Of a stretch of 64,000 nucleotides of DNA, positions 18,505 through 31,200 are shown one piece after another. Below the pieces are notes generated by a model. The model saw only the letters and a list, made by a program, of their open reading frames with translations, was not told the origin of the DNA and did no database searches. Position 1 is the first letter of the stretch. Each line of letters starts with the position of its first letter. A program made the position numbers and the translations under genes. Origin of the DNA: an uncultured Cyclobacteriaceae bacterium (GTDB taxonomy: Bacteria > Bacteroidota > Bacteroidia > Cytophagales > Cyclobacteriaceae); NCBI GenBank assembly GCA_905479015.1, contig CAJQKV010000003.1:1-64000 (forward strand), read 5' to 3'.

Positions 18505-19926
18505 ATGTTTTACAAATCATATCAGCAAATTAGGGCTGATCTTGATGAGCAAAGAATTACAGTTGCTCAAATAGTAAACCATCATCTAGAAAAAATTGAG
18601 GAGCATAATCCAAATTTAAATGCTTTTCTTGAAGTGTTTAAAGAGGAGGCCATAATAAAGGCGGCCCAAATTGACTTGAAATTAAAGCAGGGGACTGCAG
18701 GTCGCTTGGCGGGCTTAGTGGTGGGGATTAAAGATCTCTTTTGCTTGAAAGACCATTTGGTTTCGTGCTCAAGTAAAATGCTTGAAGATTTTGAGAGCCA
18801 AATAACAGCGACGCCCATTCAACGGTTATTGGATGAGGATGCCATTGTCATAGGTCGGCAAAATTGTGATGAATTTGCGATGGGCTCCTCTAATGAGAAC
18901 TCTGCATTTGGTTTGGTTAAAAATGGAGCAAATCCATCACGAGTCCCCGGAGGTTCTTCTGGGGGAAGCGCGGTTGGAGTGCAAACAGATATGTGCCAGA
19001 TCTCTTTAGGTTCTGATACGGGAGGATCCGTACGACAACCCGCCGCATTTTGCGGTGTATTTGGTCTGAAGCCTACTTATTCTCGGATTTCTCGTTATGG
19101 ACTTACTGCTTATTCTAGCTCTTTTGATTGTGTGGGAATTTTATCTAAAAGTATCGCTGATACAGAGCTAATCCTTGAAATAATAGCGGGCAGCGATGAG
19201 CGAGATACCACTTCAAGTAGAAAAAAAGTACCTCAATTTTCTCAAAGTCCTATCAAGTCGAGTAGCTATAAAATTGCTTATTTCGATGAAATCAATGAGG
19301 CAGAAGGAATAGCTACTTCGGTCAGTCAAATGATGAATCAAACCATGTCGAGCTTGAAGACCTCAGGCCATTTATTGGAAAAAGTATCTTTTCCTTTCTT
19401 AGAATATTTGTTGCCAACCTACTACATTTTGACTTCTGCTGAAGCAAGTGCCAACTTAGCCAGATTCGATGGGGTACGTTATGGGTTTAGAGATTTAGAG
19501 ATTTCTAATTTAGAATCCATGTATAAAAAATCACGGACCCATGGGTTCGGACCTGAAGTTTTGAGAAGAATTCTTCTAGGAACTTTTGTGCTTTCCTCAG
19601 GTTATCAGGATGCATTTTATACTAAGGCTCAAAAGGTCAGGCGGTTGATAAAGGATTACACCGAAAAAATCCTTGAAGAATATGATTTTATTATTTCACC
19701 AACTACGGCGACTACGGCTTTTGAGATCAATTCCAAAACCATAGATCCTGTAGAAATGTATCTGTCGGATTTATTTACTGTACAGGCTTCTGTTGCGGGA
19801 ATACCTGCTATTTCTATTCCTTTGGGAGAAGATCAAAATGCGATGCCTATTGGATTACAGGTAATGACAGCAAGTTTTGAGGAGGAAAAGCTTTTTTCTT
19901 TTGCAAAGTCATTTAAAATCACATAA
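18505..19926 (+). CDS. gatA: Asp-tRNA(Asn)/Glu-tRNA(Gln) amidotransferase subunit A
   Basis: A 473-residue amidase-signature enzyme releasing ammonia from glutamine for tRNA-dependent amidation. The Lys/cis-Ser/Ser triad is visible as K76 (GIKD), S151 (PGGSSGGS) and S175 (DTGGSVRQPA). The FGLKPTYSRISRYGL segment is typical of true GatA, distinguishing it from a generic amidase. gatC lies elsewhere in the window on the other strand (40314-40601); gatB is not present. Confidence 0.95.
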   Translation: MFYKSYQQIRADLDEQRITVAQIVNHHLEKIEEHNPNLNAFLEVFKEEAIIKAAQIDLKLKQGTAGRLAGLVVGIKDLFCLKDHLVSCSSKMLEDFESQITATPIQRLLDEDAIVIGRQNCDEFAMGSSNENSAFGLVKNGANPSRVPGGSSGGSAVGVQTDMCQISLGSDTGGSVRQPAAFCGVFGLKPTYSRISRYGLTAYSSSFDCVGILSKSIADTELILEIIAGSDERDTTSSRKKVPQFSQSPIKSSSYKIAYFDEINEAEGIATSVSQMMNQTMSSLKTSGHLLEKVSFPFLEYLLPTYYILTSAEASANLARFDGVRYGFRDLEISNLESMYKKSRTHGFGPEVLRRILLGTFVLSSGYQDAFYTKAQKVRRLIKDYTEKILEEYDFIISPTTATTAFEINSKTIDPVEMYLSDLFTVQASVAGIPAISIPLGEDQNAMPIGLQVMTASFEEEKLFSFAKSFKIT

Positions 19927-19931
19927 TTCAT

Positions 19932-21287
19932 ATGAAGATAGGCTTAACAATATTTTTGGCGCTGTTTTATATCACAAATGTGTTTGCTGAATACGATTCA
20001 ACACATCAAGCATATGATTATATTCCAGATGCCAATTATGCTGAAATCGCCGATCGAATGGGGTGTCTAGATACGGAAATTCCGCTAACCTTTAATAAAA
20101 CAGTAAAGAGTTTCATAGATTATTTTTCTGTTCGTAATCGAGATTATACGCGAGGGGTTCTAGAAAAGAAAGATTATTATTTTTCAATCATAGAACCCTA
20201 TCTGAAAGAACACGGTTTACCTGATGATCTAAAATATTTAGCGATCGTTGAGTCAGGTTTGGTGCCGCGGGCCCAGTCGCGAGCCGGTGCAGTTGGGCTA
20301 TGGCAGTTCATGCCAAGCACTGGTCGATCCTATGGATTATCTAATTCATGGTACATAGATGACCGTATGGACCCAAATCAGGCAACTGATGCTGCTTGTA
20401 GGTATTTAAAGAGCTTGTATAATACTTTTGGCAGATGGGATTTGGCCATTGCTGCCTACAATTGTGGTCCAGGAAATGTCCGTAAGGCCATCCGAAGGAG
20501 TGGTTATAAAAAAGATTTTTGGCAAATTTATCGATATTTACCTAGAGAAACCCGTTCCTATATTCCTCAATTCATTGCCATCAATTATGTACTGAATTAT
20601 GCGGAAGAACATAATCTTTTCCCTGATCAAAAATTATCATTGGCCTTATCAGATACGATTGTAGTGAACCAATATTTGCACTTGGCCACCTTTGCACATT
20701 TTGCTGATATAGCTTTGGAGGAATTACTTGATCTTAACCCAAGTATTAAAAGAGGGGTAATTCCTGACGGGGTGCGTAGTTTTTCGCTGAATGTTCCTGC
20801 AGACAGAAAACTTTATATTAATACGCAACGTGTATTTTTATATGATACTGCGAATAAGGTAGGTAAACAGGAACTGGAGTATTTGGCAAGGAGTATGGCC
20901 GGAAGTACTTATGGCCGGACCAAAAATATTTATCCGGTCAAAAGCGGAGATAATTTAGGAAGTATTGCGCGCCGTTACGCGGTACGTGTCTCAGATATCC
21001 AAAAGTGGAACCAGCTTAACTCAACCCTGATTCGGTCAGGGCAAAACTTAGCCATTTGGACCCTGCCGAGCTATGCTAAGGAAAATCAAAAAGTTTATGT
21101 TGCGGCCAATCAGAACCAGAAATCAGAACCAGAAATTACGGGAACGACTTATCAGGTCAGAAGGGGAGACTCATTATGGAGTATTTCTAAGAATTCAAAT
21201 GTTTCAGTCGCAACCATCAAAAAAATAAATAAACTGAATTCTAACATAATTTATCCTGGTCAAAACCTAATTATTGGAAGTGATTAA
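19932..21287 (+). CDS. MltD-like lytic transglycosylase with two LysM domains
   Basis: A 451-residue exported enzyme cleaving peptidoglycan between MurNAc and GlcNAc. A signal peptide covers about residues 1-19. The SLT domain follows with catalytic Glu107 (AIVESGL) and the signatures GAVGLWQFMPSTGRSYGL and AIAAYNCGPGNV. Two LysM peptidoglycan-binding modules are at about 335-378 (YPVKSGDNLGSIARRY) and 405-450 (YQVRRGDSLWSISKNS). It starts 5 bp after gatA. The MltD label is by domain layout. Confidence 0.9.
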   Translation: MKIGLTIFLALFYITNVFAEYDSTHQAYDYIPDANYAEIADRMGCLDTEIPLTFNKTVKSFIDYFSVRNRDYTRGVLEKKDYYFSIIEPYLKEHGLPDDLKYLAIVESGLVPRAQSRAGAVGLWQFMPSTGRSYGLSNSWYIDDRMDPNQATDAACRYLKSLYNTFGRWDLAIAAYNCGPGNVRKAIRRSGYKKDFWQIYRYLPRETRSYIPQFIAINYVLNYAEEHNLFPDQKLSLALSDTIVVNQYLHLATFAHFADIALEELLDLNPSIKRGVIPDGVRSFSLNVPADRKLYINTQRVFLYDTANKVGKQELEYLARSMAGSTYGRTKNIYPVKSGDNLGSIARRYAVRVSDIQKWNQLNSTLIRSGQNLAIWTLPSYAKENQKVYVAANQNQKSEPEITGTTYQVRRGDSLWSISKNSNVSVATIKKINKLNSNIIYPGQNLIIGSD

Positions 21288-21324
21288 ATAAATTCTGTGT
21301 AGATTTTAGGGTGATCTTTATTAA

Positions 21325-22395
21325 ATGAGGAAAAAAAACTATTTTTTTATTGCTTGTACTATCTGGTTGTTTGCGTTTTGTGGAGAAACTCAAGACAAGA
21401 TAGCCCAAGAATTTATGCCGACGGCCAAGGGAGAAATTGGCACTATTATGTTGGTGATGGATCAACAGCAGTGGGACCATGATCTAGGAACACAACTTAG
21501 AGGGATACTCAGGGAGCCTATGCCCGGGTTGCCGCAAGATGAGCCTTTATTTCATCTCAATAGGGTCAGTCCAAAAAAGTTAAATACTACGCTTAAATCT
21601 TCAGCTAATATGATTTTTGTGGTGACCTTAGATAGTAAGACTTCAGAAAGCAATGTTTTGAAGGGTTTCCTTACTTCTGAATCTCTAAGGATGATTAAAC
21701 TCGATACCAGTCTCTTTATGAGTATTCGAAAAGATGAGTTTGCCAAAGGACAGATTATTTTATATTTGTTTGGAAATACAGAAAAAGACCTCAGCCAAAA
21801 GCTCACAAAAAATAAGGAAAGAATACAATCCTTATTTGAGAAAAGAGTCCGAGATAGAACGGTAAGGAGATTATTTAAGAGTCATGAGAAATCACTTGAA
21901 AAAGTCGTTCAAGAAGCGCATTCATTTCAAATAAAGATCCCCTCAGGTTGGCAGCAAGCAGCAAGTGAGCCTGGGTTTTATTGGATGAGGTATCTCAACG
22001 GGAGTAAGGAACAAAACGTATTTGTGTATTACGAGCCCTATACAAATATTGAAATATTTGATCAGGTACCTGAATTCAGAGATCGAATTACCAAACAATT
22101 TTTAAGGGATAGCGAGAAAAATAATTTATTCATTACCAGACAAATGCGGGATGATTTAAATACTGTTTTCCTCAAGAAGACGCAATTTAAGGGTCATTAT
22201 GCCGTCGAGAGCAGAGGGCTTTGGAAAATCAATGATAACTCGCTTGGTGGTCCTTATATTAGTTATACTTTTGTGTCAGAAAAAGAACAATTAATTTATT
22301 ATATTGAGGGCTTTGTGGCTGCACCAGGTAAGAAAAAAAGAGTGTTGTTACAAGAAGTCGACGCGATACTATCAACATTTAAAGAGTCTATTTAA
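21325..22395 (+). CDS. DUF4837-family lipoprotein
   Basis: A 356-residue protein whose N-terminus (FFIACTIWLFAFC) ends in a lipobox-like FAFC, so probably a lipoprotein. The segment GTIMLVMDQQQWDHDLGTQLRGIL followed by GLPQDEPLF matches DUF4837, a Bacteroidota family of unknown function. It lies 37 bp after the MltD-like gene and 17 bp before maeB. Placement beside a transglycosylase gene hints at an envelope role, which is inference. Confidence 0.8.
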   Translation: MRKKNYFFIACTIWLFAFCGETQDKIAQEFMPTAKGEIGTIMLVMDQQQWDHDLGTQLRGILREPMPGLPQDEPLFHLNRVSPKKLNTTLKSSANMIFVVTLDSKTSESNVLKGFLTSESLRMIKLDTSLFMSIRKDEFAKGQIILYLFGNTEKDLSQKLTKNKERIQSLFEKRVRDRTVRRLFKSHEKSLEKVVQEAHSFQIKIPSGWQQAASEPGFYWMRYLNGSKEQNVFVYYEPYTNIEIFDQVPEFRDRITKQFLRDSEKNNLFITRQMRDDLNTVFLKKTQFKGHYAVESRGLWKINDNSLGGPYISYTFVSEKEQLIYYIEGFVAAPGKKKRVLLQEVDAILSTFKESI

Positions 22396-22412
22396 AGATA
22401 ATTAAGAAAACT

Positions 22413-24701
22413 ATGTGCGCGAAAATCAGGAAACAGGAAGCATTAGACTTCCATGAAGCCCCTCCTAGAGGTAAAATTGAGGTCATTCCAACGAAACCAC
22501 TTAGAAGCCAGCATGATTTAGCACTGGCGTATTCACCAGGGGTAGCGGTGCCTTGTTTGGAAATTGCCAACAACAAACAAGATGTATATAAATATACTGC
22601 TAAAGGTAATCTAGTAGGCGTAATCACCAATGGAACGGCGGTGTTAGGACTTGGAAATATTGGCCCCGAAGCCTCTAAGCCGGTAATGGAAGGCAAAGGA
22701 GTTCTTTTTAAAAAATTTGCTGGGATTGATGTTTTTGATATTGAGGTTAATGAAACGGATCCCGATAAATTTATAGAAATTGTCAAATCTTTGGAGCCCA
22801 CTTTTGGAGGAATTAATTTAGAAGATATTAAGGCGCCAGAATGTTTCAAGATTGAAAAAGCGCTTAGGAAAGTGATGAGTATTCCTGTCATGCATGATGA
22901 TCAGCATGGGACAGCGATTATTTCGAGTGCTGCGCTATTGAATGCGTTGGAACTAGTTGATAAAAAGATAGAAGAACTTAAAATAGTCATTAGTGGAGGT
23001 GGAGCAGCAGCCATTGCCTGTACCGATCTTTATGTGTCATTGGGTGTTGATGTCGGAAATATTGTTATGACAGATTCAAAGGGCGTAGTAAGAGTGGATC
23101 GACTTGTCATCAATGAGCAAAAGGCCAAGTATGCTACGAATAAAGATCTGCATACACTCAGTGATGCATTGGTAGATGCTGATATGTTCCTAGGATTGTC
23201 TAAGGCAAATATTTTGACTCCAGAGATGATTTTAACGATGGCAGCTAATCCAATAATTTTCGCGCTCTCAAATCCAGATCCAGAAATCGCCTATGAACTT
23301 GCGATGTCGACTCGTAAAGACATCATTATGGCGACCGGAAGATCAGATCATCCCAATCAGGTAAACAACGTTTTGGGCTTTCCTTATATTTTCAGAGGTG
23401 CCCTTGATGTGAGGGCTACGACCATAAATGAAGCCATGAAGCTTGCTGCGGTTAAGGCAATTGCTGATTTAGCCAAGGAAAGTGTTCCCGATTTGGTTCT
23501 CAAGGCTTATGGATCTAATACTTTGAAATTTGGCCGAGATTATTTAATCCCCAAACCTCTTGATCCACGATTAATCACCATTATTTCTCCAGCAGTCGCA
23601 AAGGCAGCAATGGATTCGAAGGTAGCACAGATAGACATTGAAAATTGGGAGCAGTATAAAATAGAGCTCCAAGAGCGAGTGGGCATTGATCAACGCTTGA
23701 TTTCTAGGATTATTACTCGAGCGAAAAAAGATCCAAAACGTGTTATTTTTGGAGAAGCGCATGAGGTTTCTATTCTTAAAGCGGCTCAACAGGCAGTCGA
23801 TCAGGGAGTGGCTATTCCTATTTTATTGGGTAATCGGATACTTATTCAGCAGTTAATAAAAGAGAATGAACTGGATTTGGGAGAATGCGAAATTATTGAT
23901 CCAATAGAGCAGGAAGCCAAACGATTGAATTATGCCGACCAACTTTTCAAATTGCGTCAGCGGAAAGGGATGACGCATCCCCAAGCCAAGAAGGCGATGC
24001 TCAATGATAATTATTTTGGTGTGATGATGGTTAATAATGAGGAAGCAGATGCGTTCATTTCTGGAATGTCAAATGACTATCCAGAGACCATACGGCCGGC
24101 ATTAGAAATCATAGGACCAGAGTCCGGGATTGATCGTGTGGCAGGAATGTACATTTTAAGTAACAAAAACGGAAATTATTTTCTTTCAGACACTACTGTT
24201 AATTTAAATCCATCTGCGGATCAGTTGGTTGATATTATTGGGTTGACAGCGCAGGCAGTTCGATTTTTTGATGTTGAGCCCAGAATGGCAGGACTTTCTT
24301 ATTCCAATTTCGGATCAGCAAAAGGAGAGATCCCACAAAAGATGGCTAAGGCTGTAGCCAAAGCGCAAGCCAAGTGGCCCGAATTATTGATTGATGGAGA
24401 AATTCAGGCGAATGTAGCCCTTAATAAGGAGTATATAGAGGAAAATTATCCATTTAGCAAACTATCTGGAACGTTCGCAAATACACTGATCTTCCCGAAC
24501 TTAGAGTCAGGTAATATTGCTTATAAATTACTAATGGAATTTGGGGGTGCTGAAGCCATTGGACCCATCTTGATGGGTATGAGAAAAGCCATTCATGTAC
24601 TCCAAAAAGGGAGCTCAGTAAGTGATATTTTTAATATTACAGCTATTGCGGTGGTTGATGCGCAAGAGCAAGAAATATCTGAAAAGGCAGCCAGTGATTA
24701 A
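22413..24701 (+). CDS. maeB: NADP-dependent malic enzyme with phosphotransacetylase-like domain
   Basis: A 762-residue MaeB-type enzyme decarboxylating malate to pyruvate with NADP. The malic domain shows YSPGVAVPCLEI, GNIGPEASKPVMEGKGVLFKKFAGIDVF and MHDDQHGTAI; a Rossmann domain follows. Residues about 430-755 resemble phosphotransacetylase, as in other long MaeB proteins where this part has a regulatory role. The 3' end overlaps the ruvA GTG start by 8 bp. Confidence 0.94.
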   Translation: MCAKIRKQEALDFHEAPPRGKIEVIPTKPLRSQHDLALAYSPGVAVPCLEIANNKQDVYKYTAKGNLVGVITNGTAVLGLGNIGPEASKPVMEGKGVLFKKFAGIDVFDIEVNETDPDKFIEIVKSLEPTFGGINLEDIKAPECFKIEKALRKVMSIPVMHDDQHGTAIISSAALLNALELVDKKIEELKIVISGGGAAAIACTDLYVSLGVDVGNIVMTDSKGVVRVDRLVINEQKAKYATNKDLHTLSDALVDADMFLGLSKANILTPEMILTMAANPIIFALSNPDPEIAYELAMSTRKDIIMATGRSDHPNQVNNVLGFPYIFRGALDVRATTINEAMKLAAVKAIADLAKESVPDLVLKAYGSNTLKFGRDYLIPKPLDPRLITIISPAVAKAAMDSKVAQIDIENWEQYKIELQERVGIDQRLISRIITRAKKDPKRVIFGEAHEVSILKAAQQAVDQGVAIPILLGNRILIQQLIKENELDLGECEIIDPIEQEAKRLNYADQLFKLRQRKGMTHPQAKKAMLNDNYFGVMMVNNEEADAFISGMSNDYPETIRPALEIIGPESGIDRVAGMYILSNKNGNYFLSDTTVNLNPSADQLVDIIGLTAQAVRFFDVEPRMAGLSYSNFGSAKGEIPQKMAKAVAKAQAKWPELLIDGEIQANVALNKEYIEENYPFSKLSGTFANTLIFPNLESGNIAYKLLMEFGGAEAIGPILMGMRKAIHVLQKGSSVSDIFNITAIAVVDAQEQEISEKAASD

Positions 24702-25284
24702 TTTTGTAGAGGGAGCGTTTACCGAAAAATCACCCACCCATGTGATCATAAGCATCCATGGGATTGGCTATGAAATTAAAATATCGTTGATTACTTATGG
24801 CCAAATAAAAGCACTCGGTGAGGGTCGATTGTATACTCATTTTCATGTCAAAGAAGACAGTCAAACGCTTTATGGGTTTTATGATTTATCTGAAAAATCT
24901 AGATTTAGGGATTTGATAGGTATCAGTGGTGTGGGTCCGAGTACCGCACTCATGGTATTGTCAAGTTTATCGGCAGAGGAGTTACAATCAGCAGTAATCA
25001 ATGGGCAGGTAAAAGTGATACAATCGGTCAAAGGCATTGGCGGCAAAACTGCGGAACGCATTATTCTAGAACTTAAAGACAAGTTTAAAAAAGAGTCGTT
25101 GGTCGAAAATGCAATAGATTTATCTGGAGAATCTAACAATACCTTAAGAGCACAAGCGTTATCTGCACTAACAACCTTAGGTATAGGCAAACCAGCGGCG
25201 GAAAAGACAGTTGATAAAATCATGTCAGAGCATGAAAGTTTGAGACTGGAGGAGCTGATAAAGTTTGCCCTAAAAAGAGTATAA
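24694..25284 (+). CDS. ruvA: Holliday junction branch-migration protein RuvA
   Basis: A 196-residue protein that binds Holliday junctions and recruits RuvB. The N-terminal OB-fold starts INFVEGAFTEKSPTHVIISIHGIGYE, and the helix-hairpin-helix motifs are LIGISGVGPSTAL and VIQSVKGIGGKTAERII. I chose GTG 24694, which gives the normal family start and length and an 8-bp overlap (GTGATTAA) with maeB; an upstream start at 24622 would add unrelated residues. sprA follows after 10 bp. Confidence 0.95.
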   Translation: MINFVEGAFTEKSPTHVIISIHGIGYEIKISLITYGQIKALGEGRLYTHFHVKEDSQTLYGFYDLSEKSRFRDLIGISGVGPSTALMVLSSLSAEELQSAVINGQVKVIQSVKGIGGKTAERIILELKDKFKKESLVENAIDLSGESNNTLRAQALSALTTLGIGKPAAEKTVDKIMSEHESLRLEELIKFALKRV

Positions 25285-25294
25285 AAACCAATTC

Positions 25295-28200
25295 TTGAAT
25301 AAGTACCAGTTCAATATCCGAGCGATAGCAAGTATATGCTTGTGCACGTATACATCCTTTTTTTTGTATGGGGCTGAACTCTTCATACAAGCGGGTGACA
25401 GCACGATAAAGTCGGATACCCTTGTACCTTATGAATCCACCTCTTTCCCCAATTATAATCCCAGTTATAGATATGGAGATGTTTACTCGCAACCTCCTAG
25501 TAAATCACCTATTAACTTAACAGACCCTACTTCCTTAGATTTACAAGTTGACTTTGACTCGAGCATCAATTTCACCGCTACAGAACAATTAGAAAGTATT
25601 GATTTTCGACCGCCCGTAAATTTAAGTTTTCAAGAATACGATGCATCAAATACTCAAAAATTAATTAAAGATTATTGGCGAGAACAAGCCATTGGTTTGG
25701 AAGGGGAGAGTGCGATTGGCGGTAGACGATTGATACCAAAGCTTTACATAAGTCCCGTTTTTGACAGGATTTTTGGAGGCAGCTATGTTGATATTACACC
25801 GACTGGATTTGTGAATCTAGATTTTGGAGGGTTATTTCAATACAATGACAACCCTCAGATACCTGAACGTCAAAGAAAAAATGGGGGCTTCAATTTTAAC
25901 ATGCAGATCAGCTCCAATGTCGTGGGTAAGATTGGGGATAAGCTGGCAGTTACTTTCAATTTTGATAATAATAATTCGTTTGATTTTCAAAATGACATGA
26001 AGATCGATTATACTGGGTATGAAGAAGAGATAATTAAAAAAATTGAATTAGGAAACGTAAGTATGCCCATCTCCAACAGTCTTATTTCGGGAGCTCAGTC
26101 TTTGTTTGGTGTTAAAACACAACTACAATTCGGTAAATTGTATGTAACAGGAATTGCCTCTAGACAACAAGGAAGAAATGAGGTAATCACGCTAGAAGAT
26201 GGGGTAGATGAACGTCAATTTGAACTCCAAGCATCTAATTATGATGAGAACAGACATTTCTTTTTAAGTCACTTTTTTCGAGAAAATTACGAAAATTGGT
26301 TGGGGGGATTACCTCAGTTAATTTCAGGAATCAACGTGACAAGAGTCGAAGTTTATGTCCTTAATAGGAACAATAATACGGCGACTACAAGAAATTTTGT
26401 CTCATTAATGGATTTAGGTGAAGGATCCGTCGTGCATAATCCGAGCATAGGGTCCTTGATAGATGGGGCTTCGCGCAATGGCTCTAATGATCTGTACCAA
26501 AATCTTATTTCATTAAGTGGTGCAAGAAGCCCCAATTTAATTAATGAGTTGTTAGAATCAAATTTCGGAATGACGGAATCTACGGATTTTGTAAAAGTGA
26601 CTACAGCGCGAAAATTGGATTTAACAGAATACAATATCAATAAAGAATTGGGTTATGTTTCATTGATTAGGAAGCTTCAAAACGATGAGGTTTTGGCGGT
26701 ATCCTATGAATATACGTACAATGGGCAGGTCTATAAAGTAGGAGAGCTTTCTGAGGATTATCAAGGATTCGATGACGATGAGTTGATCTTTCTAAAAATG
26801 TTACGACCTAATAAAATCAATACTCGCATACCCACATGGGATTTGATGATGAAAAACATTTACAATTTGAATGCAGGTCAGGTCCAACAAGATGGATTTA
26901 CCTTAAGAATCCATTACCGAGATGACCTAACAGGGATTGATAATCCTTCATTACACGAAGGCCGCTTGACTAAAGATATCCCTTTGGTTCAACTACTGGG
27001 TCTAGACCAGTTGAATAGAAATAATGATCGTCAAAAGGATGGGAATTTTGATTACATAGAAGGGATTACAATTAACTCTAAGATGGGGGTAATTATTTTT
27101 CCTGTCTTAGAACCTTTTGGACCGAAATTGAAGAGCTATTTTGATGACAGTGAATTTGAGTTGATAGATAAATATGTCTATGATACCCTTTACAGGACGA
27201 CAAAGGCAGATGCAGCACAGATAGCCTCAAAAAACAAGTTTTTTATTTTAGGAAAATACAGTGGAGGTTCTTCTTCTGAAATTTCCTTGCCTGGGATAAA
27301 TATTTCTCCGGGATCCGTGGTGGTTATGGCGGGAAATACGCCTTTAAGTGAAGGGCTCGATTATACCGTAGATTATAATTTAGGTAGGGTGCGGATTTTG
27401 AACAGTGGTATCATGAGTTCAGGTAAACAGATTCAGATCTCCTATGAAAAGGCTGATCTTTTTAATTTTCAAACCAGATGGCTTACCGGGACTAATTTCG
27501 AATACCTATTCAATGATCATTTTTCAGTAGGAGCCACCTTATTGCATCTCAATGAACGACCGGGAGGTAAAACACGCTATGCGGTAGGAGATGAGCCGAC
27601 AAAGAATACGAAATATGGATTTAATTTAAATTACCAAACGGATTCAAGGTTATTGACACAAATTATCGATGCAATACCTTTAATCAGTACCAAAGAAAAG
27701 TCAAGTGTTTCCTTCAGTGCGGAATTTGCGCAATTGATTCCTGGCACCTCAAACTTGGTGGAAGGTGAAGGGACTTCTTATATAGATGATTTTGAAAATG
27801 CGCTTACCTATGGAGGAAATTTACAATCCTGGGCGGGTTGGAATCTGGCTTCAACACCTAGTACGCTTGATGATCGCTTTGAGGTTGTGGATGTCCAAGG
27901 TGGAGATTTAGGGGCTAATTATAAACGTGCAAAATTAGCTTGGTACACCGTTGACAACAGTGTTTTTTATACTTCTATTGGCAACAGACGGCCCAGTAAT
28001 TTGACTGAAGAAGATCTCGAAAATCATTACGAAAGAATCGTTTATCCTCAGGAGATCCATCAACAGCAAGATCGAACCATGATCACAACGAATGAAACGA
28101 TTCTAGATATTGCCTATTTCCCAAGTGAACGTGGGCCTTACAATTATAATCCCAATTTAGATGCCGACGGACTGTTACCTAATCCTAAAGAAAATTGGGG

Positions 28201-31200
28201 AGGTATCACCAATCATATCAATAATGAAGTTGATTTCGATAAGACCAATATAGAGTTTATAGAGTTTTGGATGATGGATCCTTTCATTGGCTTTGCAGAC
28301 GGAAATCCTAAAGGCAAGGTTTTGGATGGAAGGTTTAATGAGCACAATACGACCGGAGGATCTTTGATTTTTAATTTAGGCAGTGTTTCAGAAGATTATA
28401 TGAAAGATGGACGGCATGCATTTGAAAATGGGCTCCCTGCAGATGGAGATTTAACCAATGCATTGGCTACAGAATGGGGCTACATCACTGAAGAGCAGTT
28501 TTTGACCAATCAATTTGAGAATTCGCAAGGGAGTAGGGCAAATCAAGATGTCGGTCTTGATGGTTTGAAAAATGACTTAGAGGCAGCCTATTTTCAGCCT
28601 TATATTGATCAGCTTAATGTAGGTGGTCTTGCCCGTGAAGAGATATTGGCAGATCCATCAGGTGATAATTTTCAATATTATTTAGACGATACATACGATC
28701 AAAAAAATGCGAAAGTAGTAGAGCGCTATAAAAACTACAATGGGCAAGAGGGAAATTCTCCTGTGACTTCTTCAGATTTTTCCGAGGGCAATAGTCCGGC
28801 TCCAGACAATGAAGATATCAGCAGGGACAATACAGTATCAGGTTTAGAGGAATATTATGAATATAAAATAGATTTAAGACCAGGAAATCTTGAAGTAGGC
28901 AAAGAAAATATCGTTGATCAGGTGGTCGGTAAGGATGGAGAGGCCACTTGGTACCTATTTAGGGTACCCATAAAAAATCCTGACAAGATTGTGGGAGCGA
29001 TTGAGGGTTTTAAGTCGATGCAATATGCAAGAATGTATTTGACAAATTTTAGTCAGCCTGTTGTATTGCGGATGTCTAGTTTTAGATTGATTGGAAATAA
29101 GTGGCGAAAATATCAAGGGACTTTATTTGAGGAGGGGTTTAATGAGGTGCCTGAGGTCACCACTTCTGACTTTCAGGTTTCGGTAGTTAATGTGGAGGAA
29201 AACAGTATAGGAAATGACGCGTCACCCCCTTATGTCATACCTCCAGGCTTATCGAGGGATCGTGACAACACCACTTTTTTGAATCGTAGAGACAATGAGC
29301 AATCCTTGCAGGTATGTGTAGAAGATTTACCAGATAAAGATTCACGAGCCGTATTCAAGGGCGTTAGTTACGATCTGATTAATTATGGGCGGTTAAAAAT
29401 GTTTTTCTCGGCGCATGCCTATCAGGGAGATGATGTTTCAGATGATGAAGTTTCGGCTTTTTTAAGATTTGGTACTGATTATTCAGAAAATTATTATGAA
29501 ATAGAATTACCCCTTAAAATAACTCCTACGAATTCAGGGCTTACCGGAGAGGCAATTCGAAGAGTTGTTTGGCCTGAAGAAAATGAAATAGATCTTGCAA
29601 TCAACGAAATTTTAGCTTTAAAATCTGAGCGGAATCGGACGGGTTTAAATGTACAGGTCCCCTATACTAAAAAGTCCAAAGATGGTAAATATGATTTAAC
29701 CATTAAGGGGAGACCTGAATTAAGTACCGTATTGACCATGATGATAGGTATGAGAAATCTGGGAAGCGATGATCTTCAAGATAAATCTATTTGCTTATGG
29801 GTAAATGAATTGCGTGTAACTGATTTTGACAGTCAAAATGGCTGGGCGGCCAATGCACGTGTCAATGCTAAATTAGCAGATTTAGGTACGTTCAGTGCAT
29901 CTACGCGGTATACATCCAATGGGTTCGGATCTATTCAGCAAAGAATTTCAGAGCGTACCAGGGAGGAGCAACTTCAATACGATATCAATGCATCCATAAA
30001 TTTTGATAAATTTTTATTTCCAGAAAAAACAGGATTGAAAATTCCTATTTATGCAAGTATAGAACAGTCCAAGGCGACGCCTAAATTTGATCCCTTGGAT
30101 CCTGACATCCCGCTTGAGGCTTCTTTAGAAAGTTTTGACACCCAAGCAGAGAAGGATGATTATCTCGATATTGTTCAAGATCGATCGACGCGAAGAAGCT
30201 TAAATTTCACCAATGTGAGAAAAGAAAAAGTAAAAGCAGATGCTAAAGTAAACATCTACGATATTGAAAATTTTTCATTTTCTTATGCTTTTAGTGATCA
30301 AAATACAACCAGCATTAGTACCCAAAAATTTTACCGAAAGACGACCAGTGCGGGTTTATCCTATAATTATTCTCCAGAAGGATTTTCCATTGAACCTTTC
30401 GCAAAGAGTGAAATGTTAAGCAATCCCTTTTTGAAGATTATCAAGGACATTAATTTTTCAATATTACCTAGCAGCTTGACCTTTAGGGGAGATTTGAATC
30501 GAAACTTTGTTCATACTCAGCTTTACAATGCGCAATTAACGACCGCTGGTATGGATCCTTATTATGAACGTTTATTTTCTTTTAATAGAAATTATGGGTT
30601 GCGATGGAATTTTTTCAAAGCCTTAAGCTTTGACTACAGTGTCAGGGCCAATGCAGTTATCGATGAGTCTGATGACTTTGTTGAAGGGGACATTACGACC
30701 AGTGCTGAACGCGATTATATTCTTGATCAAATTTTGAATTTAGGAAGGATGAAAAATTACAATCAAAACGCTTCATTAAATCTTAAATTACCTTTTGATA
30801 AAATACCTATTACGGATTGGATTAGCTCGGATGTAAGGTATGCGGTGAGTTATGGCTGGGTCACTGGATCATTGAATCAGGAAGACTCTTTGGGTAATTC
30901 GTTTGGTAACATCATAAATAATTCAAGTGATAAATCCTTGACGGGTAAAATCGATATGGTTAAGTTGTACAACAAAGTACCCTTTCTTAAAACAATAAAT
31001 ACCCCTGCGAGAAGTAATAGACCCAGTTCTTCCGTATCCAAAGAGGAGAAGGCAGAAACTTCGTTAAGTTCATCTTTGATTGTTGGTAAAGGTATTCTAC
31101 GTCTTTTGATGGCAATCAGGTCTGTTAATTTCAATTATGGGATAAAGCAAACCACCAACTTATCTGGATTTTTACCAGCACCTAGTCTCTTTGGAATGGA